Source: JAWKZG01 sp041396125 (GTDB lineage: Bacteria; Pseudomonadota; Gammaproteobacteria; Competibacterales; Competibacteraceae). From it: a stretch of 64,000 nt of DNA. The notes under the pieces were generated by a model, which was given only the letters and a program-made list of their open reading frames with translations, ran no database searches and was not told the origin of the DNA. The stretch is from contig JAWKZG010000009.1 of the NCBI GenBank assembly GCA_041396125.1, positions 1 to 64,000 of the forward strand. Direction: 5' to 3'. Shown here piece after piece: positions 8,478 to 18,880 of this stretch; within the stretch, counting starts at the first letter, position 1, and each line of letters starts with the position of its first letter. The position numbers and the translations under genes were made by a program.

Positions 8478-10532
8478 ATGATGGAAAAGATGAAAATGCA
8501 CTCCCCGAACCTGACCCAGGAAAACATCGCCCGTATCCGCGAGCTGTTTCCCGGCTGCGTGACCGAGGCCCAGGGCGAAGGCGGTCAGTTAAGGCTGGCG
8601 GTCGATTTCGACCAGTTGCGGCAGGAGTTGTCCGAATCCATCGTGGAAGGCCCACAGGAGCGCTACCACCTCAACTGGCCAGGCAAGCGGGAAGCTCTGC
8701 TCACCGCCAACGCACCCATCGCCAAGACCTTGCGCCCCTGTCGGGAAGAGAGCGTGGATTTCGACACCACGAAGAATCTGTTTATTGAGGGCGATAACCT
8801 GGAGGCCTTGAAGCTGCTCCAAGAGACCTACCTAGGCAAGGTCAAGATGATCTACATCGATCCACCGTACAACACGGGAAACGACTTTATCTATGAAGAC
8901 GATTTTGCCGAGAGTACCAATGAGTTTCTGAAAAGGTCGAACCAGAAGGATGAGGACGGCAATCGGCTGGATAGCGAATACGGAGGCCAATGGCGGTTTC
9001 ATTCAGATTGGCTGTCGATGATGTATCCTCGATTGCGCCTTGCGAGAACCTTCTTGCAGATGACGGTGCAATCTGTATGTCGATAAGCGATACAGAGCTG
9101 AAGAATATTATAGCACTCGGGAATGAGGTATTCGGCGAGCAGAACTATATCAATACCATTAGTGTGATGGCAAAGGTTTCGCTGGCGCATCTGGAGGCGG
9201 AGAGGACAACGCCTAAAAAAAATATCGAATACATTGTCATATTCGCTAAGTCGCTTGAGACATTCACTTGGCGCACCTGTACACAGAGCGGTCTTTAGTT
9301 GATGTAATTAATGAGATGTGAAGCTGGAGAAAGCTGGAAGTACACGAGCATCATTCTAGGAGCAGATGAAAGAACATACTTTGGCAAAGTAAAGGATGGC
9401 GATGGCAATGATATAAAATATACAAGCGAAAAGGCGTTAGGCGTACAACGATTAGCAAGGTATGTCGGGATGAAGGTATCGGTGAGTCTGAAGCCTATAA
9501 GAAATATTTCAGACAAATCTTCTCGGATACAATGCACAGACCAGCATTCGCACCCGCGTAATCGACGCAGTAGGAAGCCTGGACGACGGTGAAATACTTG
9601 AAGTTGAATACGTTCCACGTTCTGGCAGATAAGGGCGAAAAAGTCACACATACATACATCAGTCCTACGGTTCGCCGAGTGATCTACACGATGTGGCTGA
9701 TGCCAGCAGTGATCAGATAATTAAGAAGGAAAGCTTGAACATTCTGGGATCATTTTGACTACAACAATGTTGGCAAAGAAGGAGGTATACCATTCCCAGA
9801 TGGGAAGAAACTGATGAGTCTTTGCGAACGCATTGATCTATATAAGGCTGGGGAAGGGGTTTTCATGGATTTCTTTGCGGGCTCCAGCTCATTTTCTCAC
9901 GCAGTCATGCAGGCAAACGCCAAAGATGGAAGGTCTCGTTATTTCATCGCTGTTCAACTCGACGAGAATATCGACGAAAAGAGCAAGAAATATAAATCAG
10001 TTCTTGGCTTTTATAAAAAGGAAGGAATCCCCTTAAATATTGCTGATATATCCAAGGAACGTATCCGTCGGGCCGGAAAAAAATTCTGGAAGGCAAATGT
10101 CACGAGGGCTGGAACAAAGACATCGGCTTCCGCGTCCTCAAGGTCGATTCATCCAACATGGCCGACGTCTACTATACGCCGGACGCCATTGAGCAAGGCC
10201 AGCTGAAGATTTTCACCGACAACATCAAGTCGGATCGCAAGCCCGAAGACCTGCTCTTCCAGGTGCTGCTGGATTGGGGCGGATCTTTCACTCATCCGAA
10301 AAGAGACCATCCGCAGGCAAGACCGTCTTCTTTGTCAATGAGTGCCGCCCTATGATCTTGTCGCCTGCTTCGATACTGGCGTGAATGAGGATCTGGTTAA
10401 GGAGTTGGCCCGGTTTGAGCCACTGCGAGTTGTGTTCCGCGATACCGGTTTTGTCTCCGACGCCGTCAAGATCAATGTGGAGCAGATCTTTAAGCAGATG
10501 TCTCCGGGCACTGAAGTAAAAGCAATTCTTAG
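8478..10532 (+). CDS. mod: Type III restriction-modification methyltransferase, Mod subunit (multiple frameshifts)
   Basis: N6-adenine methyltransferase that would also give the type III complex its target specificity. DPPYNTG at residues 128-134 is catalytic motif IV. The AdoMet-binding motif, FMDFFAGSSSF (~9865-9897), follows it, the beta-class order typical of Mod proteins. The first 200 codons are intact. After ~9050 the gene needs about eight frame changes to be read through, yet every segment (NIEYIVIFAKS, YTSIILGADERTYFGKVK, SLCERIDLYKAGEGVFMDF, ARFEPLRVVFRDTGFVSDAVK) is well-formed Mod sequence. The end is probably at TAG 10530-10532 after one more shift. A GTG start for the next gene follows eight bases later. 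Confidence 0.8.
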
Positions 10533-10539
10533 GGGAAGT

Positions 10540-12265
10540 GTGAATCCAGCAGAATTGAATGCCCTGTTAACATCCCTGATTGCAACCTGGGAGAATGAAA
10601 TCGTCGAATTCAAGCAGGCGGGCAACGACTACAAAACCGACAAGATTGGTGAGTATTTTTCCTGCCCTTGCGAATGAAGCCAATCTTGCGGACACGGGCA
10701 AGCCTGGCTGGTGTTTGGTATCAACAACAAGACCCGCCTATCGTCGGTTCAGATTACCGCTCAGATCCGAGAGACTGCAAGCCACCAAGATCCAAATTGC
10801 AGAACAGTACGGAACCTTGCATTACCTTTCGGAATATCTACGAGTTGCAGCATGATCAGGGCGAGTGGTTTTGTTTGAGATTCCCGCCGCCCCCTTAGGA
10901 ATGCCGATTGCCTGGAAAGGTCACTACCATGCCCGTGCTGGAGAGAGCCTGACCCATCTTGGCCTGGATAAACTCGATGAAATCCGCCAACAGACGAGAG
11001 CACAGGATTGACAGCCTGGTTGGTGCCGAATGCCTCTCTTCAAGATCTGGACGAGATGGCGTTACGCAAAGCGCGTGAAGCCTTCTTTGTGCGAAAACAT
11101 GCCACCTGTTTTGCGGCGAATGAAGTGCAATCCTGGCCCTTAGCAACCTTTCTGGATCACACGAATTACCCAGAACAGCACCATTACTCGCGCTGCTCTG
11201 TTGCTGCTTGGTAAGGCTGAATCAGCTTGGCACCTGTCCCCCCATCCAACCCAGATGACCTGGAAACTTGAGGGCACTGAACGAGCTTATGAACATTTTT
11301 CTACGCCATTTTTGTTGACGACAACGCAACTGTATCAACGTATTCGCAATATCCAGCTCCGGTTGCTTCCCCAAGACGAGCTACTACCTGTTGAGGTGTC
11401 CAAACATGATCAGAAAATTGTCTTGGAGGCTCTGCACAAACTGTATCGCCCATCAGACTATAATCGTAATGCCCGGGTGGTTGTGATTGAGCAGCCAGAC
11501 CGCTGCAGGTTTGAGAATGAGGGCAGTTTATGATTTGGCGAGTCACTGATTACCTGGAAGGTAACCGAATTCCGAGACGCTATCGAAACCCATTTCTTGC
11601 CCAGGCCATGGCCGAATTAAACATGATCGATACCATGGGTTACGGCATTCATGACATGTACGCACGTCAAGCCCGACGCTACTTCCTCCCAATGCCGGAC
11701 TATGATCTGAGTGAGGACGGTGCGGTGAAACTGACCATTTATGGGGGCGTTGTTGATCCGGCCTACAGTCGTCTGCTTATTCAGAAAACCGACCTGTCGC
11801 TTACTGATGTTCTGGCACTCGACCGGGTGCAGAAGAAACTGCCGATTCATGCTGAAGCTGCCAAGCGGCTGGAACGAGCAGGTCTTATCGAAGGTCGCAA
11901 ACCCAATTTCTATGTCTCGGCCAGCGTTGCGGCGGCAACGGGAAAGTAAGGCCGACTACATCCGCACCCGTGCTCAGGATGATGCGTCTTATGAGAAATT
12001 ACTGATTGACTACCTGGGACAATTCCGAGAGGCGGATCGTCGCGACATAAACAAGTTGTTGATTCCCAAACTCAGCGATGCTTTTGATGAGGAACAGAAA
12101 ATAAAAAAAATTAGCAATTTGCTGACCAAGTGGCGATGCAATGGCCTGATTGTCAACTTAGAGGATCGGTGCCCCGCTGGCAGCTTGCAGAGAAAACAGA
12201 GTAATCTGGCAGAGAAAATGCAGAGAAAATTAGTGTCAATTTGCAAGCTCATCATCCTATCTTAG
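10540..12265 (+). CDS. Schlafen/AlbA_2-type ATP-binding protein (multiple frameshifts)
   Basis: The likely start is GTG at 10540. ENEIVEFKQAGNDYKTDKIGEY and VFGINNKTR-like text mark an N-terminal AlbA_2 (Schlafen-type) domain. The middle and end (RIRNIQLRLLPQDELLPVEVS, YNRNARVVVIEQPDRCRFENEG, AELNMIDTMGYGIHDMYARQARRYFLPMPDYDL) match the C-terminal GHKL-like/RecG-associated part of COG2865 proteins. A winged-helix tail follows (LLIDYLGQFREADRRDINKLLIPKLSDAF). Several single-base frame changes lie between 10660 and 12000; no segment shows loss of the conserved text. Such proteins are often found with type III R-M genes, where they may regulate or bind nucleic acid; the job here is unproven. Confidence 0.65.
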
Positions 12266-12345
12266 GGATTTTTAGTGATAAAAAGCAGATAGATAACTAA
12301 GGCAACCAAATTTATCCCGTTCATGACTCGAAAGAATGCAGAGAA

Positions 12346-15300
12346 GTACAGTTTAAGTTTAAAGTACAACCTTACCAAACCAATGCCGTTGAAGCGGTTG
12401 TTGACTGCTTTGCCGGGCAGGTGAATACCGCAGGTCTACCGGATTGACCCAGGCGTGAACAAAAACTTATTGCGAAGGGACTAACTTTGCTTACCATGAT
12501 GTTGAGCAGACCGGCTTCAAAACGCTGATATCCAACTGACCGATACCCAACTCATCGAAAATATCCACGTCGTCCAGCGGCGGCAGAATCTACCTCTGTC
12601 CGACAAGCTGGTGTCCAGTGCCGGATGCAAGATCAACCTTGATGTGGAGATGGAAACCGGTACCGGTAAGACCTACTGCTATATCAAAACCGTTCTGAAA
12701 TGAACAAGCGGTATGGCTGGACCAAGTTCATTGTGGTGGTCCCCAGCATTGCCATCCGTGAGGGCGTACTTAAGTCATCGGACATTACCGCAGAACACTT
12801 CACCGAAAGCTATGGCAAGAAGGCCCGCTTCTTCGCCTATCACTCCAAGCAGTTGCACCATTTGAAAGCTTTTCCTCCGATGCGGGCATCAACGTCATGG
12901 TCATTAATATTCAGGCATTCAATGCCACGGGAAAAGATAACCGCCGCATCTATGATGAGTTGGACGACTTCCAGTCGCGCAAGCCTATCGATGTGATAAA
13001 GGCAGCAATCGACCCATACTGATCCTGGATGAGCCACAGAAGATGGAAGGCAAAAAGACACTGGAGGCGTTGGCCAAGTTCAAACCTGGGCTGATGATCT
13101 TTGCGCTTTACTCGGCCACCCACCGACCACGCACAACAAGATCCACCGCCTCGATGCCTTGGACGCCTATAACCAGAAGTTAGTGAAGAAGACGTACGCG
13201 GCATCGCCGTTAAAGGTCTGGCTGGGACTAACGCCTATCTCTACTTGGAATCCATCGAAATTTCCATGCAGGCACCGGTTGCCCGCATTGAATTGGAAGT
13301 AAACAAAACAATGGCATCAAGCGCATTGTTAAGCGCTTGCAAAAAGGCACCGATCTTTTCACCGAGTCTAATGGGTTGGATCAATATAGGGGTTTTTGTG
13401 ATTGCGCAAATAGATGCTAATAACGATACTGTGAATTTACCACCGGCCACAGAAACGAGCGCAGGTGATGCCACCGGTGACATCACAGAAATGGCTATCC
13501 GGCGAATTCAAATCCGGAAGCGATCAAGGCTCACCTTGAGAAGGAGCAGGTTCTTTTTGCCCAGGGCATCAAGGTGCTGTCCCTTTTCTTCATCGACGAG
13601 GTGGTCAAATACCGGGACTATAGCCAGGCCGATGAACAGGGAGAGTACGCCAGGATTTTCGAAGAGGAATACGAACAGCTCAAAGCCGAATACTTGGGCG
13701 AGCTTACTCCTCGACAACGAAGCCTATCGCAAATAATTTCCGGCCAAGATTCATGTTGACCGCACCCATAATGGTTATTTCTCCATCGACAAGAAAACCA
13801 AGAAGCTCACCGATCCGAGCTTCAAGACGCGTGGAGAGGAAGCCGGGCTTTCCGATGACGTGGATGCCTATGATCTGATCCTGAAGGACAAGGAACGGCT
13901 GCTCTCCTTCGCGGAACCGGTCCGATTCATTTTCTCCCATTCTGCCCTGCGGGAAGGCTGGACAATCCCAATGTTCGTTATGTGCATGCTCAAACGCAGC
14001 GACAACACTATCTCGCGCCGCCAGGAAGTCGGCCGTGGATTGCGGATTAGCGTCAACCAGCACGTGGGGATCGCATGGACAATCCGGCAACGGTCCATGA
14101 CGTGAACATCCTGACCGTAGTCGCAAGCGAGAGTTACGCGGACTTTGTCGGAAATCTTCAGAAGGAGATCAGCGATTCCCTCTCTGCACGCCCCCGTAAG
14201 GCAGACGAGACCTACTTCACCGGGAAGGTCATTACCACGGAAACCGGTACAGCAGAAATTACCCCGGTCATGGCCAGGCAGATTTATAAGTATCTACTCA
14301 AGAACGACTACACCGATGACGCGGATCAGGGTTGCCGAGGCCTATCACGAGGCAAAAGCCAACGGGACCCCGCGGCGCTTCCGCCCGAGCTTGCCCCTCA
14401 TGCGGAACAGATTTTCGGCCTGATCGACAGCGTCTTCAGCGAGTCCCAGCTGCCCGACGTGGGTGATGACCGCAAGCCGAAGACCAATCCGTTGAATGCC
14501 AACTTCGAGAAGAAAGAGTTCAAGGCGCTCTGGGGCCGAATCAATCAGAAGGCGGTTCAATGTGTCGAGTTCGATTCAATGAACTCATCCGAAACAGTAT
14601 CCGGGCTCTGGACAAAGAGCTGCGGGCGACGCCGCTGCAATACACCATCCAAAGCGGTGTCCAGGGCGATCAGATCACCGATGGCCAACTCAGAAGCGGT
14701 GACGGATTCACGCTGACCAATACATCAGTCGAAACCCACAATGCCTCAATCCATTCCATGGTCACCTATGACCTGCTCGGGAAAATCGCCGAACACCCAA
14801 CTGACAAGAAAGACCTCGTCGCCGAGATATTGAGCGGCGTTCAGACGGCGGTTTTCAAGCAATTCAACAGAACCCGGAGCATTTCATCGCCGAAAGCTCA
14901 CGGCTTATCAATGAGCAAAAGGCCACGATCATCATCGAGCGACTGAGCTACGACAACATCGCCGAGACCCACGATATCGATATTTTCACCGCAGGCCAGA
15001 GCAAGCAGGACTCACCAAGGCGAGCGAGAAGCTGAAGAACCACATTTACGACTACGTGATCACCGACTCCAAGGTTGAGCGGGAGTTTGTGAAAGAGCTG
15101 GATACCAGCACCGAGGTGGTCGTTTATGCAAAGCTCCCCGAGGCTTCCTGATTCTACTTCGTCGGCGACTACAATCCGACTGGGCCATTTCCTTCAGGGA
15201 AGGTTCGGTCAAGCACATCTATTTCGTCGCCGAGACCAAAGGCTCCATGTCCAGTATGGAGCTGCGGGCAATCGAACAAACCAAAATCGAATGCGCCCGC

Positions 15301-15414
15301 AAATTCTTCGCAGAGATCAACCGCAAGATTAATCCGGAACACGTGAAGTACGATGTGGTAACTAGCTATGGGAAGTTGATGGAGATTGTCGGTATGGGAG
15401 CGGCATCGGTATGA
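12346..15414 (+). CDS. res: Type III restriction endonuclease, Res subunit (multiple frameshifts)
   Basis: ATP-dependent translocase and nuclease partner of Mod. Reading across frames gives KFKVQPYQTNAVEAVVDCF at the start, ETGTGKTYCY (Walker A, ~12655-12685), ILDEPQ (motif II, ~13020), FALYSATH (motif III), FIFSHSALREGW and ISRRQEVGRGLRISVNQH (motifs V-VI, ~14010-14060). At the C-terminus VGDYNPDWAI-like text and FVAETKGSMSSME (~15170-15260) form the PD-(D/E)xK nuclease. The gene ends EIVGMGAASV with TGA at 15412-15414. At least ten single-base shifts split it. The exact start is unsure; the usual Met is missing before QFKFKVQPY, so a nearby base error is likely. Confidence 0.8.
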
Positions 15415-15645
15415 ACCTAGCATCTGCAAAAATTAAATGCTTGTTTTACCATTCTGTCAGCTGCCCCTATGTAAAACGCGTTTTTGCGTGAATTTCATTC
15501 ATAAAGGTCTTTGGGTGCTATAAAAAGATAACGGTAGAGGCGGTTAAACTCACTGCGGCTTCATAAGCTAAGGTCTCGGATGAATATCCGCGTGTGACCA
15601 TCAAGGGAATATCAAAGCAGTGTATTTCCTAATGCTACACACTGA
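15415..15645. other. Junction between defence cargo and replication module
   Basis: About 230 bases with no open frame or repeat that I can support. It lies between the converging 3' ends of res (plus strand) and a truncated gene (minus strand), so it probably marks the right edge of the inserted defence cargo. Confidence 0.35.
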
Positions 15646-16086
15646 TCAGCGCATCTTTCTCGCACCACACTTCGGTGTATCAAGCTCCGACCAAACACTT
15701 GCCCGGTATTGTGTGGCGGTAGTCTCCAGCGCATCGGCAAGACTGGCGTAGGTCCTGGGCTTGCGCATCCACCGGGTATTGTCGGCAATGGTTGAATAAG
15801 GTGTGACACCTTCGCGGCGCATCTCTAAAAGCTGGCGCTGCACCTGCCTGTAGCCGGTTTCAGCCTTGTTCACCAGACCATGCACGCTGGCCTGATAGAA
15901 CACCTGGCGGCAGGTTACCGGCTTATCCAAGGTATCCAGCAGATCAAGCAGTTTGCGACGGAGTGTGACGGTTTTCTTGTGCAGCGGTCGCCTGGTGGGA
16001 TTCACCCGCAAGTCTGCCATCTGCCTGTATGTTGCAAGCTGGTTCTGAGCAATGCGGTTGGTTTTGGGTCTAGTACCAAAACTCAT
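15646..16086 (-). pseudogene. Element protein truncated at its 3' end (topoisomerase-VI/TOPRIM-like N-terminal region)
   Basis: ATG at 16086 overlaps the upstream stop (ATGA). The protein reads MSFGTRPKTNR, then KKTVTLRRKLLDLLDTLDKPVTCRQVFYQASVHGLV and GYRQVQRQLLEMRREGVTPY. This is the winged-helix DNA-binding part of element-borne proteins that resemble topoisomerase VI subunit A and normally continue into a TOPRIM-like domain after YRxSxW. Here the text stops making sense after TQYRASVWSEL, and the frame closes at about 146 residues. The missing C-terminus sits exactly at the border with the type III system, so cargo insertion probably cut it. The domain call is moderate. Confidence 0.5.
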
Positions 16087-16424
16087 ACGCGCACCTCCCG
16101 AATATCGCCCGTCATCAACAACGACATAGCAAACGCCTGCAAGCACTCGGCGTTCATTAAATCCGGCCAGTCGCCTGAATCGTTGCCGCTGGTATCCATC
16201 GCGCAATCGAGGACATCAGCCAGCTTTACCTGGTGGCCATCGGGCAGGATTAGGATATCGGGGTAATGCTGTTCGATCTCGGCACGGGTGATCGTAAAAT
16301 TATTATCATTTTCCTCATTTACTGAGGTGTCTAAAGTGTCTAAAGGGGGTTTAGGCACTTTAGACACTTGCTGACTTGGCATATCTATAAAATTCTTATC
16401 GTGTAATCGTGCTGTCCATTTCAT
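16083..16424 (-). CDS. Small hypothetical protein of replication module
   Basis: 113 residues. The start overlaps the DUF3987 stop and the stop overlaps the next start, so it is embedded in a coupled run of genes. The C-terminal half (IEQHYPDILILPDGHQVKLADVLDCAMDTSG, then WPDLMNAECLQAFAMSLLMTGDIREV) is compact and acidic, the N-terminal half is Lys/Pro-rich and probably disordered. No known family is recognised. Context suggests a small accessory protein of element replication or maintenance. Confidence 0.5.
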   Translation of the reverse strand: MKWTARLHDKNFIDMPSQQVSKVPKPPLDTLDTSVNEENDNNFTITRAEIEQHYPDILILPDGHQVKLADVLDCAMDTSGNDSGDWPDLMNAECLQAFAMSLLMTGDIREVRV

Positions 16425-18012
16425 GTATCAGCTCCTATCAATGCCGGGTTGATATGACACAGTTCAGACGGTCGGCCATCGGTATCGACGCGTTCGACGC
16501 GTAACCATCCATAGTCTTCCAGCGCCGCTATGGCCTTCGTGGTCTGTCCCTTATCCAGTCCGCGCCAGTGCTTGCGGTAGGCGTCTTTGGGTTTGAACGG
16601 ATTTGACAATGCGCCCGCTTTGATTTTGGCGGCCAAGGCATGCGCGGCGATAATGTCAGGCTGCAGGGTGGCGGCGTAGACTCTGGCGGCGTGGGTTTCA
16701 GGTATTCGCACCAGGCAGCGGCCTTAATCATGGCGGATTCAGTCACTGAACCGTTATTACCCTCAGCCAGATGAATCAGCAGCGCTAGCGCCGGGCAAAG
16801 CTTGCGGTACTTGGCCAGGTGTGATTCGAACGCCTCTGGCAGATCGTCACGAATACGGTGCTCAAGATCAGCCCGCCATTCATCGAAAAAAGCTTGTGCA
16901 GCCGGATTAAAATGCAGATAGGGGATTTCGCCGGGGTCATCCTGTTGTGCACCGATCGATACCGGCACCAGATTATCGAGGTAATCAAACACACCAAAGG
17001 CACGGTTGCGGGCCTCTTGCTCTGGCCACCGGTCAACATTGCGCCAGGTGCCGGGATCATCCGGCCAGACGATCAGTTGAAACCGTTGCAACAAGCCATC
17101 AGCGCCGCGCCCTTGCCCATTGGCGGCGCTCACGTAATCAATGAGCGGCCCCGGCTGGATACCGCCCAGGATCGACACACACGCCGAATCAATATGCAGA
17201 GTACCGCGCCCGATGCGGTCAAACACATAACTCCCTTTGCCACCCCAGGCTTCGAGATAAAAGGACCGCGCCCCTTCTTGACCGTCTTTATCAAGTTGAC
17301 GCAGCCAGCCGGTGAGTTCGTCACGAAACACCAGCAATCCGTTTGGATTCGCGGCCAGCAGTTCGCCCAATTTTTCGACGGTTGTGTCATTGGTCAGGTA
17401 GCGCCGCTCTGGGGGCGGCCCGGCGTCTTCCTCATTCTGCAGCTGGTGCAACTCGTGGATCAGATGATCCAGCCGGTCGCGGCTATCCTGCCCTTTGGCC
17501 TTGGCGGCTCGGGTTGCATCGGCTTTGATCGCTTTCGCGCTCAACTCAATTTTTATCTTCTCCGCTTCCCATGCCTTAGCATCATGCTCATGCGCCTCTC
17601 GCGCCAGGGCGGCCAGTCGCTTCAGCGGGTGTATGGCATCGGCCAGGGCGGGCGTTTTCAGCATGCCAGGACGGCCAATGACCGCGCCCCACAGGTTAGG
17701 CACTTCCAGCCAATCATCGCGACACTTGGGACGAATACCAATCTTACGGCCCAACAACGACGCCAGGCCGATCATAGCCCCTATCGCGGGAAAGTCAGGC
17801 GGGCACTGCATCCGCTCTGCAATATCGACAATCCACTCCCGCAACGATACCGGCAGGAGTTTTGGGTCAAACGCCATGACAGGCGGGCGGGCATCGGGTA
17901 GCGGCTCTGGATCAGGCCAGGGTTGTGCCGACTCAGGCGATTTCACCACCTTGGGGAGATCCAGTAGTGTGGCGCGACGGTCAATTTCAGCGATGGCGGT
18001 CTCAACCTTCAT
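16421..18012 (-). CDS. DUF3987 replication-type NTPase (one frameshift)
   Basis: Primase/helicase-like protein of integrative elements and satellites. A long frame (18012-16528) holds the P-loop GRPGMLKT (~residue 115), a charged coiled coil (residues 140-200), and TNDTTVEKLGELLAANPNGLLVFRDELTGWL, a very typical DUF3987 segment. Near 16705, at the YLETHAARVYA position, the reading moves to another frame. That frame gives a winged-helix end (KPKDAYRKHWRGLDKGQTTKAIAALEDYGWLRVE) and stops at 16421. The gene starts one base after the CHC2 primase stop, and the two probably act together at the element origin. One single-base frame change is the only defect. Confidence 0.8.
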
Positions 18013-18423
18013 TCACCGACCCTCCGCGATGTTGACCGCGTTTTGCAGCCGGTCATGCGCCAACTGCACGCGCTGCAAATCAGACTCAGATAGCGGTCTG
18101 CCTGCCACCACATCACTGCACGCCAGCGCAGCAACCTGTACTTCGTGCGACACGGCGCGCAATACATCCATCGCGGAGAAGGGTCGGCCCTCACGCGGTC
18201 GGTGGTGTCGGTCGGTTGGAGGGAATAAGTCGGTCAGCTCTAACCCGACGGCAGAAACGATTTCGTTCACGTCGCAGCCCGTAAAGCAATGCAACAGCCA
18301 ACGGCCATCGTCGGTCAGGCGGATGGCCAAGCTGGGTGAATTATCTTCGTGCGCCGGGCATCGTGCCAGCCAGCGATTAGTGCCCGTTTGGCGGACATGT
18401 TCTAACTTGTGGAGGAAATCCAT
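18013..18423 (-). CDS. CHC2 zinc-finger primase-like protein
   Basis: 136 residues. CPAHEDNSPSLAI followed about 23 residues later by HCFTGCD is the CHC2-type zinc ribbon of DnaG-like primases, which binds template DNA. The protein lacks a TOPRIM catalytic domain and ends with a helical tail (AMDVLRAVSHEVQVAALACSD). It is therefore a split or helper primase working with the adjacent DUF3987 protein. Its stop and the next start abut. The gene order AlpA-like HTH, CHC2, DUF3987 is common in small integrative elements of Gammaproteobacteria. Confidence 0.8.
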   Translation of the reverse strand: MDFLHKLEHVRQTGTNRWLARCPAHEDNSPSLAIRLTDDGRWLLHCFTGCDVNEIVSAVGLELTDLFPPTDRHHRPREGRPFSAMDVLRAVSHEVQVAALACSDVVAGRPLSESDLQRVQLAHDRLQNAVNIAEGR

Positions 18424-18424
18424 T

Positions 18425-18733
18425 TCATTTTCTCCCGGAACTATCCATCACCGTCCGCTGGATCAGCCATTCCGCCAGCGGCACAGTTGGATAAACCACC
18501 ATGCCACCGATTTTCGTGTACGGTGGCGATCCCATTCCAGTGCAGCGCTTTGTCGCTAATGTGCCTACAGTCATCGACGTTACTAGCGATACCTGTGCAG
18601 GCTTAAGGTGCATCGGGAGTTTTTGCGGGCCAGCATAACCCAGGACGCGGGCGAACTCTGTCAACACGCTGACCAGCGTTTCCTGGTTAATTTCAACGCC
18701 AGCAGATTGTTCGGCTAAGAATTGTTGAATCAT
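18425..18733 (-). CDS. AlpA/excisionase-like DNA-binding protein
   Basis: About 102 residues from MIQQFLAEQ at 18733; an earlier Met at 18748 is also in frame. The C-terminal half reads VGTLATKRCTGMGSPPYTKIGG then VVYPTVPLAEWL. This is the excisionase-type winged HTH in which the 'xGPPYxKxGxxVxY' loop is the wing. It should bind element DNA as a regulator of excision or of the primase genes directly downstream (stop at 18425, next start 18423). The N-terminal helix may mediate dimerisation. Confidence 0.65.
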   Translation of the reverse strand: MIQQFLAEQSAGVEINQETLVSVLTEFARVLGYAGPQKLPMHLKPAQVSLVTSMTVGTLATKRCTGMGSPPYTKIGGMVVYPTVPLAEWLIQRTVMDSSGRK

Positions 18734-18880
18734 AAAAATCACCATCAATCAGTATTGATGCTGATAAGGATTTAGCAATATTTAGGGGCGTTCAATAATC
18801 AAGAGATCAATAATTTTTCTAATTAAATCAATGACGGGCGCAAGGGGCGTCAAAAGGGCGAGGTGCGCGCCCTCGAAAGT

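Noticed and set aside
4295..15414. BREX or DISARM assignment for the defence cargo
   Set aside because: No PglZ, BrxL, BrxC, DUF1998 or phospholipase-D gene is present; the methylase and nuclease are of type III.
16858..18559. Two long plus-strand frames (347 and 354 codons) opposite DUF3987 and CHC2 genes
   Set aside because: They oppose well-supported genes with P-loop and zinc-finger motifs; their own translations look like anticoding sequence.
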